Program-made: the position numbers and the translations under genes
DNA from: AC-9 sp051984395
GTDB lineage: Bacteria; Actinomycetota; Acidimicrobiia; Acidimicrobiales; AC-9
Direction: 5' to 3'
NCBI GenBank assembly: GCA_051984395.1
Contig: JBPYEZ010000193.1
Span: 1-20,930, forward strand
Length of the DNA: 20,930 nt
The notes under the pieces: generated by a model
What the model saw: the letters and a program-made list of their open reading frames with translations, nothing else
Told to the model about the DNA's origin: nothing
Database searches by the model: none
In this document: piece after piece, positions 7,386 to 15,437 of the stretch
How positions within the stretch are numbered: position 1 is the stretch's first letter
How the letters are laid out: each line of letters starts with the position of its first letter

Positions 7386-7424
7386 GCGTGAATTCTACCG
7401 GTCTCGACCAGTAGTATTCGCACG
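7385..7424. promoter_or_regulatory. Mirror-symmetric divergent leaderless promoter with central operator-like dyad
   Basis: On the plus strand, TAGTAT (7412-7417) is followed by 6 bases and then GTG 7424. On the minus strand, TAGAAT (7397 down to 7392) is followed by 6 bases and then GTG 7385. Both -10 elements and both start codons are symmetric about 7404.5. Between and overlapping the -10s, 7395-7414 is an imperfect palindrome with outer arms CTAC/GTAG and inner arms GGTC/GACC. Over the whole 40 bases, 15 of 20 position pairs match. Neither side has a recognisable -35 or Shine-Dalgarno. A dimeric regulator bound at the centre would cover both -10 elements. The SufR-like protein encoded immediately downstream is the obvious candidate, by inference. 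Confidence 0.65.
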
Positions 7425-8221
7425 TGGCGAAGATCGGGGCACGACCGGCACCTGCGTTGCGGTCCCGGCGTCCTCTGTCAGCTGAACCGGCGGAGGGCGG
7501 CGATGGCGCCCCGCCCAGGGTGCCGAAGGCGCCGGCGGCCCGCCTGGCGGTGTTCAGAGCCCTGGGCGACAGGACGCGCTATGCCATCTACAAGGAGGTG
7601 GCGTCCTCGTCGGTCCCGCTGTCCACCTCCGACATCGCCGAGGTCCTCGACCTCCACCCGAACACCGTCCGACCGCACCTCGAGCGATTGCGGGAGGTCG
7701 GCCTGCTCCAGGTCGAGTCGGCCAGCCAGGGGAGCGTGGGCCGACCTCAGCACCGGTACATGCTCACCGCCGACGCTCCCTCACTCGGTCTCGAGCCGCC
7801 GGCGTACCCGGTGCTGGCGGATCTGCTCGCCCAGCTGGCGGCCGAGCTGGGCCCGAGGGACGACGACGTCGCCGAGGTCGGCCGGTCGTGGGGACGCCAC
7901 GAGGCCGAGACCGTCGGCGACGCCAACGGGGAGGTGGGGAGCAGCGGAGCCTCGGGGAAGAGCCCGTGCGTCGCCGCCCTCGTGGCCGAGCTGGCCGAGC
8001 TGGGCTTCGACCCGACCACCGACTGCGCCGAGTCCGCGGCGACGGTCTCGTTCACCCGTTGCCCGTACCGCGAGCTGGCGGAGGCCCATCCGGAGCTCGT
8101 CTGCTGCCTGCACCGGGGCATCGTGGAGGGCATCGTCGAGCGGGTGGGCGGGGCCTCGGTCGCCAGTTTCGCCACCCTGGCCGATCGGGACCCCTGCCGG
8201 GTAGAGCTCGTCGTCCGGTAA
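7424..8221 (+). CDS. SufR-like winged-helix transcriptional regulator, putative Fe-S sensor
   Basis: The 265-residue protein starts with about 38 disordered residues. A winged helix-turn-helix follows at about 40-112 (ALGDRTRYAIYKEV, STSDIAEVLDLHPNTVRPHL, ERLREVGLL, GRPQHRYML). The C-terminal domain carries CPYRELAEAHPELVCCLHRG and DPCRVEL. Cys213, Cys227/228 and Cys258 fit the cysteine pattern of SufR-type regulators, which sense [Fe-S] cluster status and control suf genes. Cys182 and Cys201 are additional. GTG 7424 is chosen because a TAGTAT -10 lies 6 bases upstream, implying a leaderless mRNA. An in-frame GTG at 7520 just before the conserved domain is the alternative, with no good ribosome site. 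Mrp upstream (divergent) and an A-type carrier 32 bases downstream support a role in Fe-S homeostasis. Cluster binding is inferred. Confidence 0.85.
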   Translation: MAKIGARPAPALRSRRPLSAEPAEGGDGAPPRVPKAPAARLAVFRALGDRTRYAIYKEVASSSVPLSTSDIAEVLDLHPNTVRPHLERLREVGLLQVESASQGSVGRPQHRYMLTADAPSLGLEPPAYPVLADLLAQLAAELGPRDDDVAEVGRSWGRHEAETVGDANGEVGSSGASGKSPCVAALVAELAELGFDPTTDCAESAATVSFTRCPYRELAEAHPELVCCLHRGIVEGIVERVGGASVASFATLADRDPCRVELVVR

Positions 8222-8253
8222 CCTTTCAGCAAGAGTTCGAGGAGGCGCGATCC

Positions 8254-8613
8254 GTGAGCATGACGTCAGTGAGCATCGGCCGGCGGCCCAGCCCCATCAC
8301 GCTGACCGACCAGGCGACGACGAAGGTTTCGGACCTGCTCGCCCAGGAGGGGAACCCCGAGCTCGCCCTGCGGGTCGCCGTGCGGCCCGGCGGTTGCTCG
8401 GGCTTCAGCTACGAGATGTTCTTCGACTCCGAGCTGGAGGGTGACGACATCGTCCGCAGCTTCGGCCCGGTGAAGGTGGTCGTCGACCCGGCCAGCGCCG
8501 AGCAGCTCGCCGGCGCCACCCTCGACTACAAGGACGGCCTCCAGGGCGCCGGCTTTCACATCACGAACCCCAACGCCACCCGCACCTGCGGGTGTGGGTC
8601 CTCTTTCAGCTGA
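8254..8613 (+). CDS. A-type iron-sulfur carrier (ErpA/IscA/HesB family)
   Basis: The product is a 119-residue cytoplasmic protein that accepts Fe-S clusters and delivers them to apoproteins. The family's three ligand cysteines are all present: Cys48 in RPGGCSGFSYEMFF, and Cys112 and Cys114 in TCGCGSSF at the C-terminus. The ITLTDQATTKVSDLL start and LDYKDGLQGAGFHITNPNA are also typical. The GTG at 8254 is favoured because GGAGG at 8241-8245 is 8 bases upstream. ATG 8260 in the same frame is also possible. The gene follows the SufR-like regulator by 32 bases and is followed 36 bases later by a [2Fe-2S] protein, so the three probably form one operon. The family is certain, but ErpA cannot be separated from other A-type carriers by eye. 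Confidence 0.93.
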   Translation: MSMTSVSIGRRPSPITLTDQATTKVSDLLAQEGNPELALRVAVRPGGCSGFSYEMFFDSELEGDDIVRSFGPVKVVVDPASAEQLAGATLDYKDGLQGAGFHITNPNATRTCGCGSSFS

Positions 8614-8649
8614 CCCGCGACCCTCGGGGTCGCTGTCGAAGCAGTAGCG

Positions 8650-10245
8650 ATGTCGGTCAGCCTGGTCGTTGACGGTCGCCCGGTCGAGGTCGCCGACGAC
8701 GGGTCCTCACTGCTCGAGGTGCTTCGGGACCGGCTGGGCCTGCGCACGGCCAAGGACGGCTGCAGCCCGCAGGGCCAATGCGGGTGCTGCACGGTCTGGG
8801 TCGACGGGGCGCCCCGGGTCGCTTGCGTCACCCCGGCTCGCCGCGTGGCCGGCCGCAGTGTGACCACCCTGGACGGCCTCGACCCGGCGTGCCGGCAGAG
8901 CTGGGCCGAGGCGTTCTCCGCCACCGGGGCCAGCCAGTGCGGATTCTGCACGCCGGGCATCGTCATGCGACTGGCGGGACTGCAGGCGCGGGCCGAGGGG
9001 TCGATCGAGGAGCCGGCCGTCGAGCGCGCCCTGGCTGCCCACCTCTGTCGGTGCACCGGGTGGCGGACCATCCTCGACGCGGCCCACCTGGTCGGGAGCC
9101 GCCCGGCCGGCACGACCGGCGCCACTGCCGGTCGGGACCTCGCCGCGGCCGCCCACCGGGCCGCCCTCGAGGGCGGGACGCTCCAGACGGTGGGCCCGTC
9201 CGTGCCGCTCGGCGAGGGTGGCTTCGCCGACGACACTGCGCCCCTGGACGCGCTGGTGGCCGTGCCGGGCGCCGATGGCGGGTGGGTCGTGGCAGAGACG
9301 CTGCGGGAAGCCCGGGCCGCGGCCGGAAAGATCCAGGGTCGGCGCAGCACCGTCGAGCTCGGGCACCCGCTCGAGGTGCCGCCCGGCCGATGGCACCAGA
9401 CCCTGCGCACCGCCTGGGTGGAGCCCGCCTATCTCGAGACGGACGCCTCGTGGTGCCGCCCCGGAGGCGAGCCGGCCTCGCCCCTGGCCAACGGCGGCGC
9501 CTTCGGCGCCAAGCTGGCGTCGCCGGCCCCCGAGGCCGCCCGCCGGCTGGCCGACGAGCACGGGCGTCCGGTGCGGGTCCTCCTCTCGCGCGAGGACACC
9601 GTCCGACTGGGTCCCAAGCGCCCTCCGGTGGCCGCGGGTGTCGGGCCGGACGGCGCGGGGGTGATGCGGATCGTGCGTACCCCTGGCGTGGCCGAGGCCG
9701 TCCGCTCGGTCGCGCCCAGGATCGTCGTCGAGGAGGTGGATGTCGCCGGCCCGCCGACATCGGGCGCCATCCGAGGTGCGGGCTGGGTGGAGGCGGCCGT
9801 CCTGCTGGCGGTGCTCTCTCGGGAACGAGCGGACGACTGTTCCGCGCCCGGTTCGAGCGCGCGGGTTGCGCTGGCGTCCGGGTCGGCTGCCGAGGCGTCG
9901 ATAGCGCCGGACGGCAGCGTCGACGTGCGGGTGTCGTGCGGGCTGCCCCTCGATGAGGTGGTGCTGGGTTCCTACTGCACCGGTGCTGCCCACATGGCGC
10001 TGAGCTGGGTGCGGTCCGAAGGCCTGGCCGTCGACGACGAGGGCCGTCCGCTCGACCTGACCATCCGCTCGTTCGGGATCTTGGCGGCGCGCGACATGCC
10101 GGCGGTCCGCGTCGAGATCGCGCCCAGCGAGGGTGCTCCGGTCAACGGCTCCGACGCCGTCTTCGCGGCAGTGGCCGCGGCGGCCTGGATCGCCGACGGG
10201 CTGCCCCAGGACTGGCCCACCGGCGGGCCGGATTGCCGGCGCTGA
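8650..10245 (+). CDS. Fusion of a two-[2Fe-2S] domain and a reduced xanthine-dehydrogenase-like molybdenum domain
   Basis: Residues 1-150 match the small Fe-S subunit of molybdenum hydroxylases. The first cluster uses Cys38, Cys44, Cys47 and Cys59, with CX5C spacing where CX4C is usual. The second uses Cys97, Cys100, Cys133 and Cys135 (CGFCTPGI, CRCTGW). Residues about 255-520 resemble pieces of the large molybdopterin subunit: YLETDASWCRPGG, NGGAFGAKLASP, RPVRVLLSRE, GAIRGAGWVEAA, then VVLGSYCTGAAHMALSW and DLTIRSFGILAARDMPAVRVEI. The normal subunit is about 700-800 residues and here it is about 370. No FAD domain is present. Where the family has the catalytic GVGEP, this protein reads NGSDAV, apparently Asp for Glu. 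It may be a non-catalytic electron-transfer or sensor protein, or a divergent minimal enzyme. No strong ribosome site precedes ATG 8650. It converges with glnR, 18 bases away. Confidence 0.8.
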   Translation: MSVSLVVDGRPVEVADDGSSLLEVLRDRLGLRTAKDGCSPQGQCGCCTVWVDGAPRVACVTPARRVAGRSVTTLDGLDPACRQSWAEAFSATGASQCGFCTPGIVMRLAGLQARAEGSIEEPAVERALAAHLCRCTGWRTILDAAHLVGSRPAGTTGATAGRDLAAAAHRAALEGGTLQTVGPSVPLGEGGFADDTAPLDALVAVPGADGGWVVAETLREARAAAGKIQGRRSTVELGHPLEVPPGRWHQTLRTAWVEPAYLETDASWCRPGGEPASPLANGGAFGAKLASPAPEAARRLADEHGRPVRVLLSREDTVRLGPKRPPVAAGVGPDGAGVMRIVRTPGVAEAVRSVAPRIVVEEVDVAGPPTSGAIRGAGWVEAAVLLAVLSRERADDCSAPGSSARVALASGSAAEASIAPDGSVDVRVSCGLPLDEVVLGSYCTGAAHMALSWVRSEGLAVDDEGRPLDLTIRSFGILAARDMPAVRVEIAPSEGAPVNGSDAVFAAVAAAAWIADGLPQDWPTGGPDCRR

Positions 10246-10263
10246 GCGGCGGGGCCGGTCGGG

Positions 10264-10944
10264 TCAGAAAACCCAGCGCGGTTGTCCGAAGCGATAGCCG
10301 ACGGAGCGGACGGTCTGGATGAGGTTGGCGTGCTCCTCGCCCAGCTTCGCCCGCAAGCGGCGGACGTGGACGTCCACGGTCCGCGCCCCACCGAAGTACT
10401 CGTAGCCCCACACCCGGCTGAGCAGGATCTCCCGGGTGAAGACCTTGCCCGGGTGGGTGGCCAGGAACCGCAGCAGCTCGTACTCCATGTAGGTGAGATC
10501 GAGCGGTCGACCCTCGACGGCGGCCTGGTAGGTCTCCAGGTTGAGCGCCAGTGGCCCGTGCTCGACCACCTCGGGTTGCGCCCCGCGTCCCGTGCGCACG
10601 AGCAGGTGCTCGAGGCGCGCGCCCAGCTCGGCGGGACGAAACGGGGTCAGACAGAAGTCGTCGAAGATGCCCTCTTTCAGCGGGAGGTCGGCCATCTGCT
10701 GGCCGCTGACCAGGACCAGGATGGGCTCGAGAGGAGGTTCCCGCTTGCGGAGCGCCCGGCACAGGGCGAAGCCGGCGGCGGCATCCTCGTCCACCGAGAT
10801 CACGGCGCCCGCCCACCCCTCGACCGGCTCGCTCGCCGTGGCCTGCTCGGCCAGGGACGCGGCGCGCCACCGGTAGCCGGCCAGCTCGAGCGCCTGGACC
10901 AGGTTGGCGGGGGCCGGGTCCGGGAAGAGGAGGAGGGGCTCCAC
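10264..10944 (-). CDS. glnR: GlnR-type orphan OmpR-family regulator of nitrogen metabolism
   Basis: The 226-residue protein has an atypical receiver domain (about 1-115) and a winged-helix DNA-binding domain (about 128-222). The C-terminal half closely matches my recollection of actinobacterial GlnR: LDLTYMEYELLRFLATHPGK, SRVWGYEYFGGARTVDVHVR and IQTVRSVGYRF. The receiver keeps one acid at the end of strand 3 (Asp52 in VISVDED). The switch lysine position (normally LTKPF) reads CLTPF, and the N-terminal acidic pair is poor, as expected for a regulator not driven by classical phosphorylation. The GTG start lies 15 bases after the glnA2 stop, with GAGCGG just upstream, so both are probably one mRNA. 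The location beside two glutamine synthetases and a GlnR-box-like site supports the name. A PhoP-like regulator is the alternative. Confidence 0.85.
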   Translation of the reverse strand: MEPLLLFPDPAPANLVQALELAGYRWRAASLAEQATASEPVEGWAGAVISVDEDAAAGFALCRALRKREPPLEPILVLVSGQQMADLPLKEGIFDDFCLTPFRPAELGARLEHLLVRTGRGAQPEVVEHGPLALNLETYQAAVEGRPLDLTYMEYELLRFLATHPGKVFTREILLSRVWGYEYFGGARTVDVHVRRLRAKLGEEHANLIQTVRSVGYRFGQPRWVF

Positions 10945-10959
10945 CGGTTCCGCTCGCTC

Positions 10960-12294
10960 CTACAGCTGGGGCAGGTAGCGGTCCAGCTCGAACTGGCTCA
11001 CCTGCGTCTTGTAGTCGGCCCACTCGGCCCGCTTGTTCCGGATGAACCATTCGAACACGTGCTCGCCGAGGGTCTCGGCCACGAGCTCGGAGCCCTCCAT
11101 GGTGGCGACGGCGTCGGCCAGGCTGGCAGGAAGGGAGCGGATGCCCTCGGACGCCAGCTCCTCGGGCGTCATGGCGTAGAGGTTGGTGGCGGCCTCCGGA
11201 GGCAGCTCGTAGCCCTCCTCGATGCCCTTCAGCCCTGCCGCCAGGACCACTGCGAACGCCAGGTAGGGGTTGCACGCGGGATCGGGTGCCCGGTACTCGA
11301 TCCGGGTGGAGTCGACCTTGCCCCGTTTGATCACCGGGACGCGTACCAACGCCGATCGGTTGTTGCGGGCCCAGGAGAGGTGGACCGGGGCCTCGTAGCC
11401 GCGTACCAGGCGCTTGTAGGAGTTGACCCACTGATTGGTGACGGCGGTGATCTCCGCCGCGTGCCGCAGCAGCCCGGCGATGAACCCCTTGGCCACCTTG
11501 GACAGACCGTGCTCGTCCCCGGGGTCGTGGAAGGCGTTGACGTCGCCCTCGAACAGCGAGAAGTGGGTGTGCATCCCCGACCCCTGCACGCCGGCCATGG
11601 GCTTGGGCATGAAGCTGGCGTGCACGGCGCGCTCCTGGGCGATCTCCTTGACGACCAGACGCACGGTCATGACCGTGTCCGCCATGGTGAGGGCGTCGGT
11701 GTAGCGAAGGTCGATCTCGTGCTGGCTCGGAGCGTCCTCGTGCTGGGCGTACTCGACCGGAATTCCCATGTCCTCGAGGGTCAGCACGGTTCGCTTGCGC
11801 AGGTCGCCCGCCAGGTCCGCCACCGTGAGCTCGAAGTATGAGCCCGTGTCGAGGGGGCGGGGGGCGTGGGACGGGTCGGCGTCGGCGAAGTAGAAGTACT
11901 CGAGCTCGGGGGCGGCGTAGAAGGAGAACCCCCGCTCCCGGGCCCGCTCCAGGCAGCGGCGCAGCACGTGACGGGGACATCCCTCGAAGGGGGAGCCGTC
12001 GAGGTTGGAGATGTCGCAGAAGACCCTGGCCACCGACCCTTCGTCGGTGCGCCAGGGCAGGATCTGGAAGGTCTTGGGGTCGGGCCGGGCCAGCACGTCG
12101 CTCTCCTGGACCCGGCTGAACCCGTCGATCGAGGAGCCGTCGAAGGTCATGCCCTCCTCCAGGGCGTTCTCCAGCTCGGCGGGAGTGATGCTGAACGTCT
12201 TGGGCGTCCCCAGGACGTCGGTGAACCAGAGCTGGACGAAGCGGACACCCCGCTCCTCGACCATCCTCAGCACGTACTCCTCTTGGCTCTGCAT
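10960..12294 (-). CDS. glnA2: Glutamine synthetase, GlnA2-type (GSI)
   Basis: The enzyme makes glutamine from glutamate, ammonia and ATP as a cytoplasmic dodecamer. The 444-residue length and sequence resemble mycobacterial GlnA2: VRFVQLWFTDVLGTPKTFSI, EGMTFDGSSIDGFSRVQESD, the metal-ligand region ELEYFYF, HEDAPSQHEIDLRYTDALTM, GSGMHTHFSLFEGDVNAFHD, NSYKRLVRGYEAP, NRSALVRVP, EYRAPDPACNPYLAFAVVLA and FEWFIRNKRAEWADYKTQVS. The region matching the adenylylation loop reads NLYAMTPEE. A tyrosine is present, but the surroundings differ from the NLYDLPPEE type. ATG 12294 has GGAGG about 6 bases upstream. It leads the glnA2-glnR operon and is divergent from glnA1 across a 219-base gap that holds a GlnR-box-like element. 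The GlnA2 assignment is by remembered similarity. Confidence 0.92.
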   Translation of the reverse strand: MQSQEEYVLRMVEERGVRFVQLWFTDVLGTPKTFSITPAELENALEEGMTFDGSSIDGFSRVQESDVLARPDPKTFQILPWRTDEGSVARVFCDISNLDGSPFEGCPRHVLRRCLERARERGFSFYAAPELEYFYFADADPSHAPRPLDTGSYFELTVADLAGDLRKRTVLTLEDMGIPVEYAQHEDAPSQHEIDLRYTDALTMADTVMTVRLVVKEIAQERAVHASFMPKPMAGVQGSGMHTHFSLFEGDVNAFHDPGDEHGLSKVAKGFIAGLLRHAAEITAVTNQWVNSYKRLVRGYEAPVHLSWARNNRSALVRVPVIKRGKVDSTRIEYRAPDPACNPYLAFAVVLAAGLKGIEEGYELPPEAATNLYAMTPEELASEGIRSLPASLADAVATMEGSELVAETLGEHVFEWFIRNKRAEWADYKTQVSQFELDRYLPQL

Positions 12295-12343
12295 CGCTGT
12301 CCTCCGGATGGCTGCCCTCGGGCTCGCCTCGACCGACGCGCAC

Positions 12344-12349
12344 TAGTCT
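12344..12349 (+). promoter_or_regulatory. Possible -10 hexamer upstream of glnA1
   Basis: TAGTCT fits TANNNT and would start transcription near 12356, giving a leader of about 155 bases for glnA1. In that case the GlnR-like site (12379-12416) would lie downstream of the start and could act as a road-block. There is no convincing -35. No better -10 is visible nearer the glnA1 start. Confidence 0.25.
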
Positions 12350-12378
12350 CGCAGGCGCCAGCCGCTCTGGACGCCCGG

Positions 12379-12416
12379 TTCACAGCATGTTCACACTGGG
12401 GCAACAGGCGGGAAAT
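12379..12416. promoter_or_regulatory. GlnR-box-like array of four half-sites with 11-base period
   Basis: TTCAC at 12379, TTCAC at 12390, GCAAC at 12401 and GAAAT at 12412 are spaced exactly 11 bases apart (5-mer plus 6). This is the layout of actinobacterial GlnR boxes, described as gTnAC-n6-GaAAC-n6 repeats. The two left sites fit the TnAC type and the two right ones the GAAAC type with one mismatch each. The site lies between the divergent glnA2-glnR and glnA1. It is about 85 bases upstream of the glnA2 start codon, consistent with activation in that direction. The match is by eye. Confidence 0.6.
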
Positions 12417-12496
12417 GCCGGGCCGAGAGGCTTTTGCCCGGCGCTCAGCAACGGCATCACGCCGAGCCACAGACAGCTGGCCGGGAGACCGGCCCG
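12417..12496 (+). promoter_or_regulatory. Hairpin-rich leader region of glnA1 with alternative pairings
   Basis: Hairpin 1 pairs GCCGGGC (12417-12423) perfectly with GCCCGGC (12436-12442) around a 12-base loop. Hairpin 2 pairs GGCCGG (12479-12484) with CCGGCC (12489-12494) around a GAGA (GNRA-type) tetraloop, ending about 10 bases before the ribosome site. An exclusive alternative exists: CGGGCCG (12419-12425) with CGGCCCG (12490-12496), together with CCCGGC (12437-12442) with GCCGGG (12480-12485). Whether this region is transcribed depends on the unknown start site. Confidence 0.35.
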
Positions 12497-12513
12497 ACGA
12501 CACAGGAGGACCA

Positions 12514-13938
<1,425 letters not shown>

Positions 13939-13946
13939 GCTCTGAC

Positions 13947-13966
13947 CTGGGCTTCCGTGAACCCAG
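13947..13966. terminator. Possible hairpin between glnA1 and the convergent hydrolase gene
   Basis: CTGGG and CCCAG form a 5-bp stem with a 10-base loop, starting 8 bases after the glnA1 stop. There is no T-run. It could serve either convergent gene, and the support is weak. Confidence 0.25.
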
Positions 13967-14021
13967 CGAATCAGGGGCCAGGGTCGCGATGGCCGGCGGC
14001 GTGGTCCTCCCGGTGTGCCCC

Positions 14022-15275
14022 TCAGCGCACGGGGCGACGAGCTGAGGGCGGCTGCGTGGTGGTCGGGGCTGTCGTGATCCCGTTGGGCGCCACGATGCCG
14101 GCCAGGCTCACGAAGGCCGCGTCGGCGGCGTCCTGCACTCCGCCGAACGCTGCTGAGGTGTCCGCGTTGGTCAGGACGACGATCGTTGTCTGCTGGGCAG
14201 GGAGGTACCACGCCTCGCTGTTGTAACCGACGGTCTGCCCGTTGTGACCGAGGAAGCCGCCGGCGTTGGCGATCCCAAGGCCGTACTGCAGCGGTAGCCC
14301 GGTCGACTGACCGAGGTTCGGAAGAGGCGAGAAGACGATGCCCGTGGGCACGTACTGGAGGCGCTGTTGCTGGGTGGTGGGGTTGAGAAGTTTGCCCGTA
14401 CCCAGAGCCTGGAGCCAGATCTGCAGGTCGCCGACCGTGGTGATGATTGCCCCCGCCGCGCCCAGAACCGAGGGATCGGGCTGGGTAGTGGGCATGACCT
14501 GGCCCTGGGCGCTGACCGTGTATCCCGTGGTTGCCGGCGCCGGCACCCCGGGGGACGTCGCGTAGGTCGTGTTGTTCATGTGGAGCGGTTGGAGGATCTG
14601 GGACGAGATCAGGTTCTGGATGGGCTGGCCGGAGACGGCTTGGGCGATCATGCCGAGGATCTGGTAGTTGGTGTCGGAGTAGTAGAACGTCTGGCCGGGG
14701 GGAGCGACCGGTCCCTGGGAGACCGCCAGGGCCACGATCTGTTGGGGCGTGTAGACCTGCGCCGGGTTGGCCGCTATCTGCTGGGAGAGGAGCGAGCCAG
14801 GACCGCCTTCGTCGTAGATGCCGCTCGTCATGTTGAGCAGCATCTGCACGGTGATGGAACCAGCGTTCTGCACGTTCGGGACCCATTGGCTGATCGGGGC
14901 GGTGAGACTCAGCTTCCCCTGCTGGACCAGCTGCAGGATGACCGTCGCGGTGAAGGTCTTGGTGATGCTGGCCACCTTGAACTTGCTGTTGACAGTCATG
15001 GCCTGGCCGCTGGAGGTGTCGGCCATACCAGACGCCTGAACCCACGAACCCTTACCAGCGGCGATGACGCCCACCACCATCCCGGGTACGTGGTACTGCT
15101 GTTCGGCCGTCGACACGACCTGTTGGATTTGCTGCTGAACCTGCGGACTGAACTGCGTCGACGCGGATCCACTCGACGTGCCCGGCGAGGAGGCTGGTTT
15201 GGATGAGGACGAGCCACAGGCTGCGCTTGTCGCCAGAGCCACTACTGCCGCGACAGTCGCTAGTGACCTTTTCAT
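14022..15275 (-). CDS. Secreted serine hydrolase of the beta-lactamase / D-alanyl-D-alanine carboxypeptidase family, probable lipoprotein
   Basis: The 417-residue protein starts with a basic, hydrophobic signal peptide ending SAAC, with Cys20 as likely lipid attachment. The -3 position is Ser, so the lipobox is imperfect. A Ser/Gly-rich linker follows (21-42). The class C-like domain has SITK (Ser103, Lys106), YSD at 199-201 in place of YxN, and HNG at 344-346 in place of KTG. Other family landmarks are PGMVVGV, MLLNMTSGI, TNYQILGMIAQAVSG and YGLGIANAGGFLGHNGQTVG. The tail is Thr/Pro-rich. ATG 15275 has GGGGGAG 6 bases upstream. Such proteins include D,D-peptidases, esterases and amide hydrolases, so the substrate is unknown. 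The coding sequence is unusually rich in Gln and Thr compared with its neighbours. Confidence 0.9.
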   Translation of the reverse strand: MKRSLATVAAVVALATSAACGSSSSKPASSPGTSSGSASTQFSPQVQQQIQQVVSTAEQQYHVPGMVVGVIAAGKGSWVQASGMADTSSGQAMTVNSKFKVASITKTFTATVILQLVQQGKLSLTAPISQWVPNVQNAGSITVQMLLNMTSGIYDEGGPGSLLSQQIAANPAQVYTPQQIVALAVSQGPVAPPGQTFYYSDTNYQILGMIAQAVSGQPIQNLISSQILQPLHMNNTTYATSPGVPAPATTGYTVSAQGQVMPTTQPDPSVLGAAGAIITTVGDLQIWLQALGTGKLLNPTTQQQRLQYVPTGIVFSPLPNLGQSTGLPLQYGLGIANAGGFLGHNGQTVGYNSEAWYLPAQQTTIVVLTNADTSAAFGGVQDAADAAFVSLAGIVAPNGITTAPTTTQPPSARRPVR

Positions 15276-15437
15276 GTGATCTCCCCCGGCTTCCAGCTCC
15301 GGTCCGGGAGACTACCGGCCTCGGCGCCCTCGGTGAGGGATCGCCTGTCTGGCGATGCGCCGCGCGCGGTGCCCGAGGAGTGACGGTGGGCGCCATACTG
15401 GGCGGGCCCTCCTGTACGCGCCACGAGACCTGGGTTC
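15276..15437. other. Divergent intergenic region between hydrolase and ABC ATPase genes
   Basis: This is 162 bases without a gene. On the minus strand TAGTCT (15314 down to 15309) fits TANNNT and would give the hydrolase a leader of about 27 bases. No -35 matches at normal spacing. On the plus side CATACT near 15388-15393 is a poor -10 candidate for the ABC genes. I see no clear operator. Confidence 0.3.

Noticed and set aside
6234..7391. A 385-codon plus-strand open frame opposite mrp
   Set aside because: It is His/Asp/Arg-rich shadow sequence. The minus strand encodes a full Mrp ATPase.
10282..11841. A 519-codon plus-strand open frame opposite glnR and glnA2
   Set aside because: It spans two well-supported minus-strand genes and shows only shadow composition.
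11866..12513. An upstream extension of the glnA1 reading frame to 11866
   Set aside because: The extension overlaps glnA2, has no similarity to glutamine synthetases, and a strong ribosome site directly precedes GTG 12514.
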